Positions 17,748-27,352 are shown, numbered from the stretch's first letter. The stretch is 64,000 nt of DNA from Vibrio diabolicus (GCA_001048675.1 CCKK01000002.1:930001-994000), one strand, 5' to 3'. Notes: generated by a model from the letters alone, not told the origin. Made by a program: numbers and translations.

Positions 17748-19202
17748 TTAGTAATTACCGACCCGTTTAAGCAACCTGCCCACAACATTAGGGTGATAAG
17801 ACCAAGTGTGATCAAACATCGACATTAATGCTGGGTTTCCATATTTAGATAGGCTGATCGCGTGAAAACGGTTTTTCTTCGCTTTAAGCGCATCCACTTT
17901 GGCAAGCAACTCGTCTTGTTGTTTTGGCGCGATAAAGTCGGAAATGACCACCATATCGGCATTTTTGTACTTATCACCGCTCATCAAGTCGATAGATTTG
18001 ATCAAAGTTGGCTCTAAGTCTGTACCACCATGGAAGCTATAAGTTAAAAAGTCCGCCGCCTCGCGCAGACCATCTTGTTTGGTTAGCTCGTACGTAATGT
18101 GTTCCGTCGAAAAAATAATGACATAGCAGTCACGTTGCTCCGCTAATGCGATTTGCATCAGAGCATAAGCCATGGCTTTGGCGCATTGTTCAGGAAACCC
18201 GCTCATTGAGCCGGACGCGTCCACACACACAATAAACGGTCCTTTTTCGATATCTACCGCTTTGTTGTCAGGTCGGTGAGCTTTAACTTTACGTAACGTG
18301 CGCGATTTGCCCTGTGTACGGTAGTTCATAAGTCGTTTATCGACTAAGTGTTTATAGAACACGACCTCGAGTTCAGGATACGCCAAAAACATCGTTTCGT
18401 TGGGAAGTAGCTTATTTAAATCATCGCTTTCGTGAATGCCGACAATATCATCTGTCGCTTCATCACTCTTCTCTTCGATCATTTGTAGCTCTTCAGTAGG
18501 CGCGCGGTTAAGTTCGGGATCATTCACTTGCCCCGCCATACGGCCAAGTTGCTCGGCTATTTCTTGCAAGCCTTGGTGCTTCTTCAGAAACTCCGCATGG
18601 CGTTTCATCACTGTTAAGTCAGTTTTGCTCAACTTGGCAGATGCCATATCCCATAAGCGCCCTACACTTTCAGCATCACCCGATTCCGTGACCTTATCCA
18701 TATTACGCATGGTCTCCATACGCTGATACAGGTCATTCAGCACTTTCTCTTTATTGGCCTCAAGCTCGCTTACTTGCGCTTGCTTAATCGCATCGGCTAG
18801 GCTTTGGTACCATTGATCACAGAAGTAATGTGGGAACATGGGATTATTCATCCCCTTGTTCTTCTCCATCATTCGGCGAGCCTGCATATAAAAAGCGGAG
18901 TGCCACTCAAGCTTTTTAATCACATCTTCGATGTTTTCGAAAAACGCCTCTTCATCCCAGTGAATGACTTCTTGATATAAAGACAGCTCTTGTTGGAAAC
19001 GCTCTGTCTCACATACCTTGGTAATCCGTTTTTTAACACTGCCCCTCCACTTTAATAAGTGGCCTTTGACTGAAGATTTAACGCCTCGGTTTTCTGCCAT
19101 CATCATGACTTGTGAACGCGCCATTAAATCATTAACTGCACTATCGATGATGCCAGAGTCGGCTACCATCAGCGCGAGGTTAAGTCCGTCTGCACCTAGC
19201 AT
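17748..19202 (-). CDS. viaA: VWA domain protein ViaA, RavA partner
   Basis: 484 aa. A long helical N-terminal region is followed by a C-terminal von Willebrand A domain with an intact MIDAS motif DASGS (about residue 329) and downstream conserved Thr/Asp (HGGTDLEP, VVISDF). ViaA pairs with the MoxR ATPase RavA. In E. coli the pair interacts with respiratory complexes and modulates aminoglycoside sensitivity. The gene begins 9 bases after ravA and is clearly in the same operon. Confidence 0.93.
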   Translation of the reverse strand: MLGADGLNLALMVADSGIIDSAVNDLMARSQVMMMAENRGVKSSVKGHLLKWRGSVKKRITKVCETERFQQELSLYQEVIHWDEEAFFENIEDVIKKLEWHSAFYMQARRMMEKNKGMNNPMFPHYFCDQWYQSLADAIKQAQVSELEANKEKVLNDLYQRMETMRNMDKVTESGDAESVGRLWDMASAKLSKTDLTVMKRHAEFLKKHQGLQEIAEQLGRMAGQVNDPELNRAPTEELQMIEEKSDEATDDIVGIHESDDLNKLLPNETMFLAYPELEVVFYKHLVDKRLMNYRTQGKSRTLRKVKAHRPDNKAVDIEKGPFIVCVDASGSMSGFPEQCAKAMAYALMQIALAEQRDCYVIIFSTEHITYELTKQDGLREAADFLTYSFHGGTDLEPTLIKSIDLMSGDKYKNADMVVISDFIAPKQQDELLAKVDALKAKKNRFHAISLSKYGNPALMSMFDHTWSYHPNVVGRLLKRVGNY

Positions 19203-19211
19203 GTCGTCTCC

Positions 19212-20873
19212 TTATGAGAAAAACTGATGTAAGTTTTTAAAGCGTTGGATAACTTTTTCGCTTTCAGCTTGGATAGACTCAAGTCTCTGACTGACCTGCT
19301 GCAGACTCGACTCCATTAGGCGTGGTAATTCAGGATCAACAAAGCTATGCGGAAGCGCATCATGGAAATTCGCTTTTACCTTGCGCATATGGTGCTCTGC
19401 TTCACTGAGTTGATTTACGGCTTTTTCACTCTGCGTTAACCACTTTTGGTAAAGCTCTACATCCAAACCCTCTTGAGTCACTAAGCTCACCAGAATGCCT
19501 CGGTTTGCGATATCACGGATAACTAGGTTATTTGCGGCATCAACATCAAATCGTAAACGACACATGTTGGTGTTTTGATTGACGTAGCCATACACATCAC
19601 CGTGTCCTTCTTTGATGACTCGATCTAGTTCATCTTTTGGCACGTAAACCCAGCGGCTATCGCCTTTCTCTGATTCTGAAACCGACATGTTGCTTTGCAA
19701 GACAACCAATTTAACTAAGTTAACGGCTGCGCCAACTTTGTACACCTTGGCTTTAGAGGTATCAAAGCGCATGGTTTCTTTGCGCAGAATACCTGTTGCC
19801 GCTTCAGACGTTAACGTCATGCGGTAGGCATCTTCAAGCTCATGCTGAACATCGACCAAAGACTCGCGACAGTATTCAATTTCCTGTTCGGCGTCTTGTT
19901 GGTCAAATGCATGTTTCAGGGCGAACTCTTGGACCACTTCGCGTACCACGTCTCGCGATTCAGGGCTGTTCCATAAACAATCTTGCAGCAACAGTAGATC
20001 AAGTGGGTTAATTTCATCGCGACCATTAAAAAACGCGCTCGCTTTTAGCAATTTCACGGCTTTCTTCCAGCGGCGGTCAGACACATACATGTCGGTATTA
20101 GCGACATCGCCAAACTGAGCTTCGACTTTGCTTTCTAACATCGTTTTAAGCTGGAAAAGCTTCTCGAATGCATTATCGGTTAACGTCAGCTTGTCGAGCT
20201 GCTGTTGCCATTGATGATATTCTTCATCTGTTATTGCTAGCCCTTCTGGCACTTGTGCCTCTTGTGACGTGCCTACCGTCAACATCGACTTAAAGTTTTG
20301 TTTATTCTGAATTCGATTCACAAACACACGCACCAACATGCGATCGTAAAGTGCATCCAAACCGCTGTCTTCATCTGGCAGTTCATTGGAAGCCGATACC
20401 AACAAACGCATTGGCACACGCTCAATATCGCTGCCATTTTTGAACGTTTTCTCATTGACCACTGTCAGCAATGTATTCAGAATGGCGGGGCCCGCCTTCC
20501 AGATTTCATCTAAAAATACGACTTGTGCGGTTGGCAAATACCCTTTAGTTAAGCGAACATAACGACCGTTATCTTTGAGTTCTTGAATACTCAGTGGCCC
20601 AAAAACTTCTTCAGGTGTTGAGAATCGCGTCATCAGGTATTCAAAGTAACTGCTATTATCGAACGCTTGGATAAGTCGCTTGGCAATTAAGCTTTTTGCA
20701 ATGCCAGGTGGGCCTAAAAGAAAAACACTTTCACCAGCAAGTGCCGCAAGGAGGCAGAGCTTGATGGTATGTTCGCGTTCATAAACGCCATCCGTTAACG
20801 CTTTAGCCAACTTGTTGATGCGTTCTGAGAGAAGCGCTTTTTCGGCATTTGAGGCAAATAAGGTTTGTGTCAT
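19212..20873 (-). CDS. ravA: MoxR family AAA+ ATPase RavA
   Basis: 553 aa. An N-terminal AAA+ module has Walker A GPPGIAKS (54-61), Walker B VVFLDE (residues 118-123) and a sensor segment LLVSASNELPDED. This is followed by the RavA-specific discontinuous lid and triple-helical/LARA-like region to the C-terminus. It is a hexameric ATPase acting with ViaA; in enterobacteria it binds the lysine decarboxylase LdcI. No ldc gene is in the window. It is first in the operon with viaA. Confidence 0.94.
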   Translation of the reverse strand: MTQTLFASNAEKALLSERINKLAKALTDGVYEREHTIKLCLLAALAGESVFLLGPPGIAKSLIAKRLIQAFDNSSYFEYLMTRFSTPEEVFGPLSIQELKDNGRYVRLTKGYLPTAQVVFLDEIWKAGPAILNTLLTVVNEKTFKNGSDIERVPMRLLVSASNELPDEDSGLDALYDRMLVRVFVNRIQNKQNFKSMLTVGTSQEAQVPEGLAITDEEYHQWQQQLDKLTLTDNAFEKLFQLKTMLESKVEAQFGDVANTDMYVSDRRWKKAVKLLKASAFFNGRDEINPLDLLLLQDCLWNSPESRDVVREVVQEFALKHAFDQQDAEQEIEYCRESLVDVQHELEDAYRMTLTSEAATGILRKETMRFDTSKAKVYKVGAAVNLVKLVVLQSNMSVSESEKGDSRWVYVPKDELDRVIKEGHGDVYGYVNQNTNMCRLRFDVDAANNLVIRDIANRGILVSLVTQEGLDVELYQKWLTQSEKAVNQLSEAEHHMRKVKANFHDALPHSFVDPELPRLMESSLQQVSQRLESIQAESEKVIQRFKNLHQFFS

Positions 20874-21141
20874 ACGTTCTCCGGCTGCTGAACTGGTATT
20901 GCGTTAACATTTTTATACACTTGTTATAACTTTGTTACAAATGTATTTTGTTGAATTCCCCTTATAGCAGATGCTTACCCCCTTCTTTAGCCAGCAATCA
21001 AAGTTTCCATTTATGAGATACAGCTCACTGAAAGTGCAAACGCTTTCGTTGTGTTGCAACATTTTTTGCTTTTGTTTCCCACCATTTGTGGTTAATGTCG
21101 AAAAACGTCAAAATGCGGTAACAGCTAGGGTTAATAACTGC

Positions 21142-21657
21142 ATGAGCAAAATAGTTCATAAATGGAAGCAAATTTCTCTGATTGAAGAAGAGGTTATGCT
21201 TCCTACAGGACAGGCAATTACGCACACCACAATCCATCATCCGGGCGCTGCGGTGATTCTCCCGATTACAACGGAAGGAGAGATAGTCCTTGTCCATCAA
21301 TTTCGCCCTTCACTTAATAAATGGCTTTTGGAGCTTCCTGCTGGTACAAGAGAAGGCAATGAAGACCCTCTCTGCTGCGCGAAAAGAGAGCTAGAAGAAG
21401 AAACGGGCTATAGTGCAGAAAAATTCACCTCTCTCGGCCAAGTCACTCCCCTTGCCGGATTTTGTGATGAGATACAGTACCTATTTGTTGCTGAGAAGCT
21501 CAGCCAAACCAACCGTTACGAATGTGATGAAGATGAAGTGATTGAGGTTATTACCTTGTCACTCCAACAACTGGAAGACAAGATTATTGATGGCACAATT
21601 ACCGATGCCAAAACGATCGCTTGTTTAAGCAAAGCGCGCCTTTGCGGATATATTTAG
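21142..21657 (+). CDS. Nudix hydrolase, ADP-ribose pyrophosphatase-like
   Basis: 171 aa from the ATG at 21142. The open frame extends to 20971, but the upstream part is Cys/Phe-rich, unlike the family. The Nudix box is intact: GTREGNE, then seven residues, then RELEEETG, so the metal-binding Glu cluster is present. The preceding QFRPSLNKWLLELPAG is typical of ADP-sugar pyrophosphatases. It is expected to cleave nucleoside diphosphate sugars or similar. It lies 22 bases upstream of ltaE and is probably co-transcribed. Confidence 0.85.
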   Translation: MSKIVHKWKQISLIEEEVMLPTGQAITHTTIHHPGAAVILPITTEGEIVLVHQFRPSLNKWLLELPAGTREGNEDPLCCAKRELEEETGYSAEKFTSLGQVTPLAGFCDEIQYLFVAEKLSQTNRYECDEDEVIEVITLSLQQLEDKIIDGTITDAKTIACLSKARLCGYI

Positions 21658-21679
21658 GACTTTGACCAAGGAGACATTC

Positions 21680-22684
21680 ATGGATTTTCGATCAGATACC
21701 GTTACACAGCCTACCCAAGCCATGCGAGAGGCCATGTTTAAGGCCCCCGTTGGGGATGATGTTTATGGTGATGACCCTACGGTCAATGAGCTTGAGGAGT
21801 TTGCCGCAGAGCTTGCAGGATTCGAAGCGGCTTTGTTTACCACTTCAGGCACGCAAGCCAATCTGCTCGGCCTAATGGCGCATTGTGAACGCGGAGATGA
21901 ATATCTGTGTGGGCAGCAAGCACATAACTACAAGTACGAAGCCGGCGGCGCAGCAGTACTTGGGTCAATTCAACCTCAACCAGTCGAAAATAACCCAGAT
22001 GGCACACTCCCATTTGATAAACTGGCAGCGGCGATTAAGCCAGATGATTGTCACTTTGCTCGTACCAAGCTGCTCAGCTTAGAAAACACGATTAATGGTA
22101 AAGTATTACCTCTGTCTTATTTAGCAGAAGCACGTGACTTCGTGAATAAACATAACTTGCAGATGCATCTAGATGGCGCTCGCGTTTTTAATGCAGCCGC
22201 TGCGCTTGATGTTCCGGTAAAAGAAATCGGTCAGTATTTTGATTCAATGACGATTTGTCTGTCGAAAGGTTTGGCTGCCCCTGTTGGTTCGTTACTGCTT
22301 GGTAGCAAAGAGTACATCGCAAAAGCACGTCGCCTAAGAAAGATGGTCGGCGGTGGTATGCGTCAAGCGGGTATTCTTGCCGCAGCAGGCAAACTCGCCC
22401 TTACCGAACAAGTGGAACAGCTAAAACAAGATCATACCAACGCAAAAACCTTAGCGGAAGGTTTAGCTGAACTGCCTGGTTTTTCAGTCAACCCTGAATT
22501 TGTTCAAACGAATATCGTATTCGCGAAGCTTGATCCTCAAGTGGACATAGTAAATATCGCTGCGAAACTAAAGGAACAAAATATCACGATAACACCTGGA
22601 AACCCCATTCGTTTCGTGACTCATAAAGACATTTCAGCGCAAGATATCGACAATTTCTTATCAAGCATTAAATCTCTGCTTTAG
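21680..22684 (+). CDS. ltaE: Low-specificity L-threonine aldolase
   Basis: 334 aa from the ATG at 21680, with AAGGAG 7 bases upstream. A TTG at 21662 is in frame but has no ribosome site. It is a fold-type I PLP enzyme: N-terminal MDFRSDTVTQPTQAMREAM, a Gly/Thr loop TSGTQANL, the DGAR segment that holds PLP, and the Schiff-base Lys in CLSKGLAAPVGS at about 198. It cleaves L-threonine or allo-threonine to glycine and acetaldehyde. A strong terminator follows at 22702-22722. Confidence 0.94.
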   Translation: MDFRSDTVTQPTQAMREAMFKAPVGDDVYGDDPTVNELEEFAAELAGFEAALFTTSGTQANLLGLMAHCERGDEYLCGQQAHNYKYEAGGAAVLGSIQPQPVENNPDGTLPFDKLAAAIKPDDCHFARTKLLSLENTINGKVLPLSYLAEARDFVNKHNLQMHLDGARVFNAAAALDVPVKEIGQYFDSMTICLSKGLAAPVGSLLLGSKEYIAKARRLRKMVGGGMRQAGILAAAGKLALTEQVEQLKQDHTNAKTLAEGLAELPGFSVNPEFVQTNIVFAKLDPQVDIVNIAAKLKEQNITITPGNPIRFVTHKDISAQDIDNFLSSIKSLL

Positions 22685-22701
22685 TTTGATTTTGATCATT
22701 G

Positions 22702-22727
22702 AGCTTCCCCTAAGGGGAAGCTTTATT
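22702..22727 (+). terminator. Intrinsic terminator of ltaE
   Basis: AGCTTCCCC and GGGGAAGCT form a 9-bp stem with a TAA loop, followed by TTTATT. Confidence 0.85.
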
Positions 22728-22763
22728 GTATCGATATGACTTTTTAGCGAATAGACAATCTTC

Positions 22764-23084
22764 ATGTTCAGATTTGTACTTCTAACCTCTCTTATTTTCT
22801 CTTCCGCTAGCCATGCCGCGCCTTTTGGTGATGCTGATAAAGGTAAAATCAAATCCCCTAGCTGCGTCTATTGTCATGGTGCAACAGGCGTAGCAGGTAA
22901 TGATGCCTATCCAAATCTTGCAGGTCAAAATGCCCAGTATCTATACGATGCGATGAAGTCTTACCAAGCAGGCGAACGTAAAGGGCCGCTTGCCGAAATG
23001 ATGGGCGCACAATTAAGAATGTTAAATGATGAGGATCTTCGTGATGTCGCTGCATTTTATGCAGAACAGACGCAAGACAAATGA
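22764..23084 (+). CDS. Small periplasmic monohaem cytochrome c
   Basis: 106 aa with a signal peptide (1-19, ending SHA-APF). A single haem-binding CVYCH (Cys34, Cys37, His38) is present, and Met79 or Met80 in LAEMMG is the likely sixth ligand. The C-terminal helix LRDVAAFYAEQ is typical of class I, cytochrome c4/c5-like domains, here as one domain of about 87 mature residues. It should carry electrons in the periplasm; its partners are not identifiable from context. A GC-rich hairpin (23097-23121) follows. Confidence 0.9.
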   Translation: MFRFVLLTSLIFSSASHAAPFGDADKGKIKSPSCVYCHGATGVAGNDAYPNLAGQNAQYLYDAMKSYQAGERKGPLAEMMGAQLRMLNDEDLRDVAAFYAEQTQDK

Positions 23085-23096
23085 TTTATTGATCTC

Positions 23097-23121
23097 GGCT
23101 CACAACAAGAGCTTGTGAGCC
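23097..23121 (+). terminator. Hairpin after cytochrome c gene
   Basis: GGCTCACAA and TTGTGAGCC form a perfect 9-bp stem around a 7-base loop. There is no clear T-run, so termination is plausible rather than certain. Confidence 0.5.
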
Positions 23122-23287
23122 CTCGACCCGAGCCAAAACATTTAACCAAACTTTGCTTGTAAAATAATCACAATGACTTCACTTCAAATATTTGATGAAT
23201 TTATAGTTCAATATTTCCATTAATATTGACTTTTTATTCTGGTTTATTGATATTTCATGCTTCATTGAATTTAACGTGAAGTAAGTT

Positions 23288-24820
23288 ATGTCTCACACAC
23301 ATGCGCAACCAACGGACTCGGTTGCTACACCCAAATCATGGCAGATGCCAGATACCCTCATTTTGATCTTCATTGTTGGTATTCTCGCTGCGATTCTTAC
23401 CTACTTAATTCCTGCTGGCCATTTTGACAGTCAGCAAGTGACTTATATGGTCGATGGTGCAGAAAAAACTCGCACGGTTATCGATCCATCTTCTTTCTCT
23501 TATGCAACCGACGAAAACGGTGAATTGGTTTACAACAAGGTTGGCCTGTTTGCTTCTGGTGGTGGCATTGGTCTCATGAACTTCCCTTTCGAAGGGCTAG
23601 TTTCAGGCTCTAAATGGGGCAGCGCGATCGGCGTGATTATGTTCATGTTGGTTATCGGTGGTGCTTTCGGCGTTGTAATGCGAACAGGCACCATCGACAA
23701 CGGTATCTTGCGCCTTATCGATAAGACCAAAGGTAACGAAGCGCTATTCATTCCAGTGCTATTTTTGCTGTTCTCTCTGGGCGGTGCGGTATTTGGTATG
23801 GGTGAAGAAGCCGTAGCATTTGCGATTATTATCGCTCCGCTTATGGTTCGCCTTGGTTATGATGGTATCACTACGGTAATGGTGACCTATGTTGCGACTC
23901 AAATTGGCTTCGCTACTTCTTGGATGAACCCTTTCTCCGTCGCTATTGCACAAGGCATTGCGGGTGTACCTGTTTTATCCGGCATGACAGTGCGCATGGG
24001 GTTATGGGTTGGCTTTACGTTAATCGGTATCGCCTTCACCATGCTCTACGCCGCTCGAGTGAAGTCAAACCCAGAACTTTCTTACAGTCACCGCACAGAC
24101 AAATACTTCCGTCAGCAAGAGCTTGGCAATCAAGATTCTCGTTGGAACCTAGGTGACACACTCGTTATCCTTACGGTTATTGCAACCACAGTATGGGTTG
24201 TTTGGGGCGTGGTCGCTAACGCATGGTACATCCCAGAAATCGCTTCTCAATTCTTCACTATGGGCTTTGTTGTCGCGATCATCGGTACGATTTTTCGCTT
24301 AAACGGTATGACGCTCAACTGCGCAGCCGATGCGTTTAAAGAGGGGGCGGCTATTATGCTTGCTCCTGCTCTATTGGTTGGTTGTGCGAAAGGTGTGTTA
24401 CTTATCCTAGGTGGCGGTACGACCGATGAAGCGAGTGTACTGAATTCTATTCTGAACAGTGCTGGCGGCGTGATCAGTGGGCTTCCTGACGTAGCTGCGG
24501 CATGGTTAATGTATGTATTCCAATCTATCTTCAACTTCTTCGTTACTTCCGGATCTGGACAAGCGGCACTGACGATGCCTTTATTAGCACCATTGGCGGA
24601 TATTGCAGGTGTCACGCGCCAAGTTGCCGTTTTGTCATTCCAACTTGGAGATGGCTTTACCAACGTTATCGTCCCTACTTCAGCATCCTTGATGGCAACG
24701 CTTGGTGTCTGCCGCATCGACTGGGGTGATTGGGCAAAATTCTGCTGGCGATTTATCCTATTACTCTTTACCCTGTCGAGTGTCGTCGTTATCGCAGCTC
24801 ATATGATGGGGTTTGCGTAA
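23288..24820 (+). CDS. yfcC: YfcC family membrane transporter
   Basis: 510 aa with about 11-13 membrane helices. The N-terminal pattern (PDTLILIFIVGILAAILTYLIPAGHF) and the internal GGAFGVVMRTGTIDNGI, GAVFGMGEEAVAFAIII and TSGSGQAALTMPLLAPLADIAGV motifs are those of the YfcC family in the ion-transporter superfamily. Members are often annotated as putative basic amino acid or C4-dicarboxylate carriers. The substrate is not established. A terminator (24840-24862) separates it from the M14-type hydrolase that follows on the same strand. The adjacency suggests related substrates. Confidence 0.85.
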   Translation: MSHTHAQPTDSVATPKSWQMPDTLILIFIVGILAAILTYLIPAGHFDSQQVTYMVDGAEKTRTVIDPSSFSYATDENGELVYNKVGLFASGGGIGLMNFPFEGLVSGSKWGSAIGVIMFMLVIGGAFGVVMRTGTIDNGILRLIDKTKGNEALFIPVLFLLFSLGGAVFGMGEEAVAFAIIIAPLMVRLGYDGITTVMVTYVATQIGFATSWMNPFSVAIAQGIAGVPVLSGMTVRMGLWVGFTLIGIAFTMLYAARVKSNPELSYSHRTDKYFRQQELGNQDSRWNLGDTLVILTVIATTVWVVWGVVANAWYIPEIASQFFTMGFVVAIIGTIFRLNGMTLNCAADAFKEGAAIMLAPALLVGCAKGVLLILGGGTTDEASVLNSILNSAGGVISGLPDVAAAWLMYVFQSIFNFFVTSGSGQAALTMPLLAPLADIAGVTRQVAVLSFQLGDGFTNVIVPTSASLMATLGVCRIDWGDWAKFCWRFILLLFTLSSVVVIAAHMMGFA

Positions 24821-24839
24821 AACGAAATCAATTGGCACT

Positions 24840-24866
24840 AAGGCGAGACACGTTCTCGCCTTATTA
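24840..24866 (+). terminator. Intrinsic terminator of yfcC
   Basis: AAGGCGAGA and TCTCGCCTT form a 9-bp stem with a 5-base loop, followed by ATTAAT. Confidence 0.75.
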
Positions 24867-24929
24867 ATACTCTTCGTATGGCGACGTTAAGGTTTTAGAT
24901 TGGCTTATGGTTTTGGAGTGGTAACTTTA

Positions 24930-25925
24930 ATGGCAACACAACTTCTCGATGACATGATTCAAGGTCATCAAGTGATTCAATCTCTCAATGTAGCAGACCT
25001 AGGTCCGGGTGAGCATAAGTTTTGGTTCCGCATCGCGACCAACGCGATCTCTCAGTGGCAACATCTTCCTGTTTTGGTATTCAAAGGTGAAAAACCTGGC
25101 AAGAAAATCATGATCACCGCAGGGGTTCATGGTGATGAATATAATGGTGTGTTAGCAGCGCAGAAGACCGCTAGAGAACTCATTGGCACTGAAGTCGCTG
25201 GTACTGTCACTATTGTTCCAACCATTAACATGCCAGGTATGCTAAACCACAGCCGCGATTTCTATTCCGCAGACCCGGATGCGTCTCCTGCAAACTTAAA
25301 CCGCTTTTTCCCTGGTGACCAAAACGGCAATGAGGCACAACGCTACTTATATGCATTGTGGAATGATCTGCTCAAGCCAAATGCTGATTTAGCCATTGAC
25401 CTTCACACTCAAACCAGTGGTGCGGCCTATCCACTATACGTGTTTGCAGACTTCCGAATTGAGCAATCATTAGAAATGGCTCGTCTCATTAATCCTGACG
25501 CGATTTTAAATGATCCCGGAGATGCTGGCGTCCTTGAAACAGTTTGGAATAACCATGGTGTCCCAAGCATTACGGTTGAAGTGGGTATGGGGCGCTACAC
25601 AGAGCAAAAACTCATTAGTCGAACCGTATCAGGCATTTTTAATGTGTTGAAGCAGCATAACGTCGTAGAAGGTGAGATAGAGCCTATCACTTCATGCTTG
25701 GAAGGAAACGAGATCGTCAGTGTGAAAGCGACACATGGCGGCTTTGTACTACCTCATGTCGGTTTGATGGATTTTGTCGAGCAAGGCCAACTGGTTGCGA
25801 TTCAATACGACAGCTTTGGCACTGAAGTTGAGCGCTACACCGCCCCTACAAGTGGTACAGTGCTCAGCCACAATGTGGAATCTATTCGGGCGCCTGGCTC
25901 TCTGATCGTTCGTTTGATTAAGTAA
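24930..25925 (+). CDS. M14-like succinylglutamate desuccinylase/aspartoacylase family protein
   Basis: 331 aa from the ATG at 24930 (GGAGTGG 8 bases upstream). An in-frame TTG at 24900 is less likely. Zinc ligands are visible in AGVHGDEYNG (His and Glu) and DLHTQTSG (His). The catalytic Glu is probably in SITVEVGMG. The C-terminal beta domain (HGGFVLPHVGLMDFVEQGQ) is of the AstE/AspA kind. The family hydrolyses N-acyl amino acids or related amides in the cytoplasm. The substrate is unknown, and the neighbouring YfcC carrier may import it. A terminator lies at 25979-26013. Confidence 0.87.
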   Translation: MATQLLDDMIQGHQVIQSLNVADLGPGEHKFWFRIATNAISQWQHLPVLVFKGEKPGKKIMITAGVHGDEYNGVLAAQKTARELIGTEVAGTVTIVPTINMPGMLNHSRDFYSADPDASPANLNRFFPGDQNGNEAQRYLYALWNDLLKPNADLAIDLHTQTSGAAYPLYVFADFRIEQSLEMARLINPDAILNDPGDAGVLETVWNNHGVPSITVEVGMGRYTEQKLISRTVSGIFNVLKQHNVVEGEIEPITSCLEGNEIVSVKATHGGFVLPHVGLMDFVEQGQLVAIQYDSFGTEVERYTAPTSGTVLSHNVESIRAPGSLIVRLIK

Positions 25926-25978
25926 ACCATAACCGTTTGTCGATAGATCTACCTTTCAACGCTCACTCAAATTTATAT

Positions 25979-26019
25979 AAGCCCCATCACGAGTAATCAA
26001 AAATGATGGGGCTATATTT
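25979..26019 (+). terminator. Intrinsic terminator of the M14-like gene
   Basis: AGCCCCATCA and TGATGGGGCT form a 10-bp stem around a 14-base loop, followed by ATATTTTT. Confidence 0.82.
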
Positions 26020-26123
26020 TTGATTACTTGAAGTTACAAGGTAACAAAAGTATTCCAAGCAAAACTCAAAACCGCTAGACAGAAACTCCGCTTCTGTTGA
26101 TTTTAGAAGTCACATTGATGAAC

Positions 26124-26657
26124 TTAAAACTGTCGTCCACTCTCTTGATCAACGAGAATTAGCTCATCTAACGCGAAACCTTTCTCTTTAGCAACCTGCT
26201 TAAAACGCTCCAGGATTTTCTCATCAACGTTGGGTGTTCTAGACAATAGCCACAAGTAGTCGTGGTTGTAACCGGAGACAAACGCATAGTCATAGTTTTC
26301 ACCTAGCTCAAACACAATGTAAGAAGAATAGATTGGCCCAAAAAAGGAGACTTTTAAGTGCCCAACCGTTTCGTCTTCAACAAAATAAGCTTTACCTTCA
26401 GCTTCGGACCACTGTTGATCTTCTTCTGAATATCCGCGGTTTGTCACCTTAACCCCACCATCCTCGCGAAGCCGATACTCGGCCGTAACGTTGGATAGAC
26501 CACGCTCAAACGAATGATCGAGCCGTGCGATTTCGTACCACTTGCCTAGATAAGGCTCTAAATCAAAATTGTTAACTGGCTCCACCCCATCAGGTTTAGA
26601 GGTACAGCCAAATAAAGTAACAAGTGATAAAAGTAATAATGTTTTTAGCGATTTCAT
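26124..26657 (-). CDS. blc: Outer-membrane lipocalin lipoprotein (Blc/VlpA)
   Basis: 177 aa. A lipoprotein signal peptide ends in a LFGC lipobox (Cys18). The lipocalin signatures are present in order: GKWYEIAR (the GxW motif), SNVTAEYRLREDGGVKV, YAFVSGYNHDYLWLLSRTP, and a C-terminal helix with FKQVAKEKGF. Bacterial lipocalins bind fatty acids or lysophospholipids at the outer membrane and are often stress-induced. It is monocistronic. Confidence 0.93.
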   Translation of the reverse strand: MKSLKTLLLLSLVTLFGCTSKPDGVEPVNNFDLEPYLGKWYEIARLDHSFERGLSNVTAEYRLREDGGVKVTNRGYSEEDQQWSEAEGKAYFVEDETVGHLKVSFFGPIYSSYIVFELGENYDYAFVSGYNHDYLWLLSRTPNVDEKILERFKQVAKEKGFALDELILVDQESGRQF

Positions 26658-26971
26658 ACAACACCTAAATTTGATTTAGTGATTGATTTTACTGTAGAAG
26701 GTAGCAAATCGATCACTAAGTCGCACCACTGTCCCAAAGGTACGTAGCTACACATCACAGTTCTTCATTATCAATAGCATGCTGAACACCAAAACCTCGT
26801 TATGTCAGCAATTCCCTAACAATATTGTTCTATGTTTTACTTACAAGTTGGTCATACTTGTATATTTTGTCAGCATTTAACCGTATGCATATAGAAACTT
26901 TGCACAATATAGACATACGCTGTCATATCCCCCTCCTATAATACGTCGCGATATAGACAGAGGTTATTGTT
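26658..26971. other. Divergent intergenic region, blc and cystatin-like gene
   Basis: Carries the promoters of both divergent genes. A TATAAT at 26937-26942 lies 30 bases before the plus-strand start and is a candidate -10, but no good -35 is found at 16-18 bases. No gene or repeat is seen. Confidence 0.4.
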
Positions 26972-27352
26972 ATGAAATTAAAAACAGTGTCAGTTTGTGC
27001 ACTTTTGGTATTGCTTGCGGGTTGCCAGCAGGAAAACCCAAACCAAGCGACACAATTAACAACCTCGGCAGATGTATGTAATACACAAGGAAACATGCCA
27101 GGTGGGTGGAATGAGTTTAATGCTACCCCTGATGCACAAAAGGCAATGGCTTTTGTTTTGAAAAGAATGGACACAATAGCGTCGTTCAAACAAATACTGA
27201 ACGTTCACGCGCAAATCGTTAGCGGCGTCAACTATGCCATTGAGTTTGAATTGGATGATGGCTCTATTTGGAATACAGTTGTTTATCGCAACCTAGATGG
27301 TGAGTATGCGATTACCCAATCGCCAAAAGAAGGCCACTTTTGCGAACAGTAG
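26972..27352 (+). CDS. Cystatin-like lipoprotein
   Basis: 126 aa. A lipoprotein signal ends in LLAGC (Cys18). The mature part resembles a cystatin fold: an N-terminal Gly-Gly-Trp (44-46), a long helix (about 55-75), and the QxVxG motif QIVSG (81-85) on the following strand, then an amphipathic strand and VVYRNLDGEYAI. Cystatins inhibit papain-type cysteine proteases through the N-terminal Gly, QxVxG loop and second hairpin loop. The last loop lacks the usual Pro-Trp. Inhibitory activity is an inference. Cys36 and Cys124 could form a disulphide. Confidence 0.72.
   Translation: MKLKTVSVCALLVLLAGCQQENPNQATQLTTSADVCNTQGNMPGGWNEFNATPDAQKAMAFVLKRMDTIASFKQILNVHAQIVSGVNYAIEFELDDGSIWNTVVYRNLDGEYAITQSPKEGHFCEQ

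Noticed and set aside
20971..21141. Upstream extension of the Nudix gene
   Set aside because: It is Phe/Cys-rich with no family similarity; the ATG at 21142 gives the usual Nudix length.
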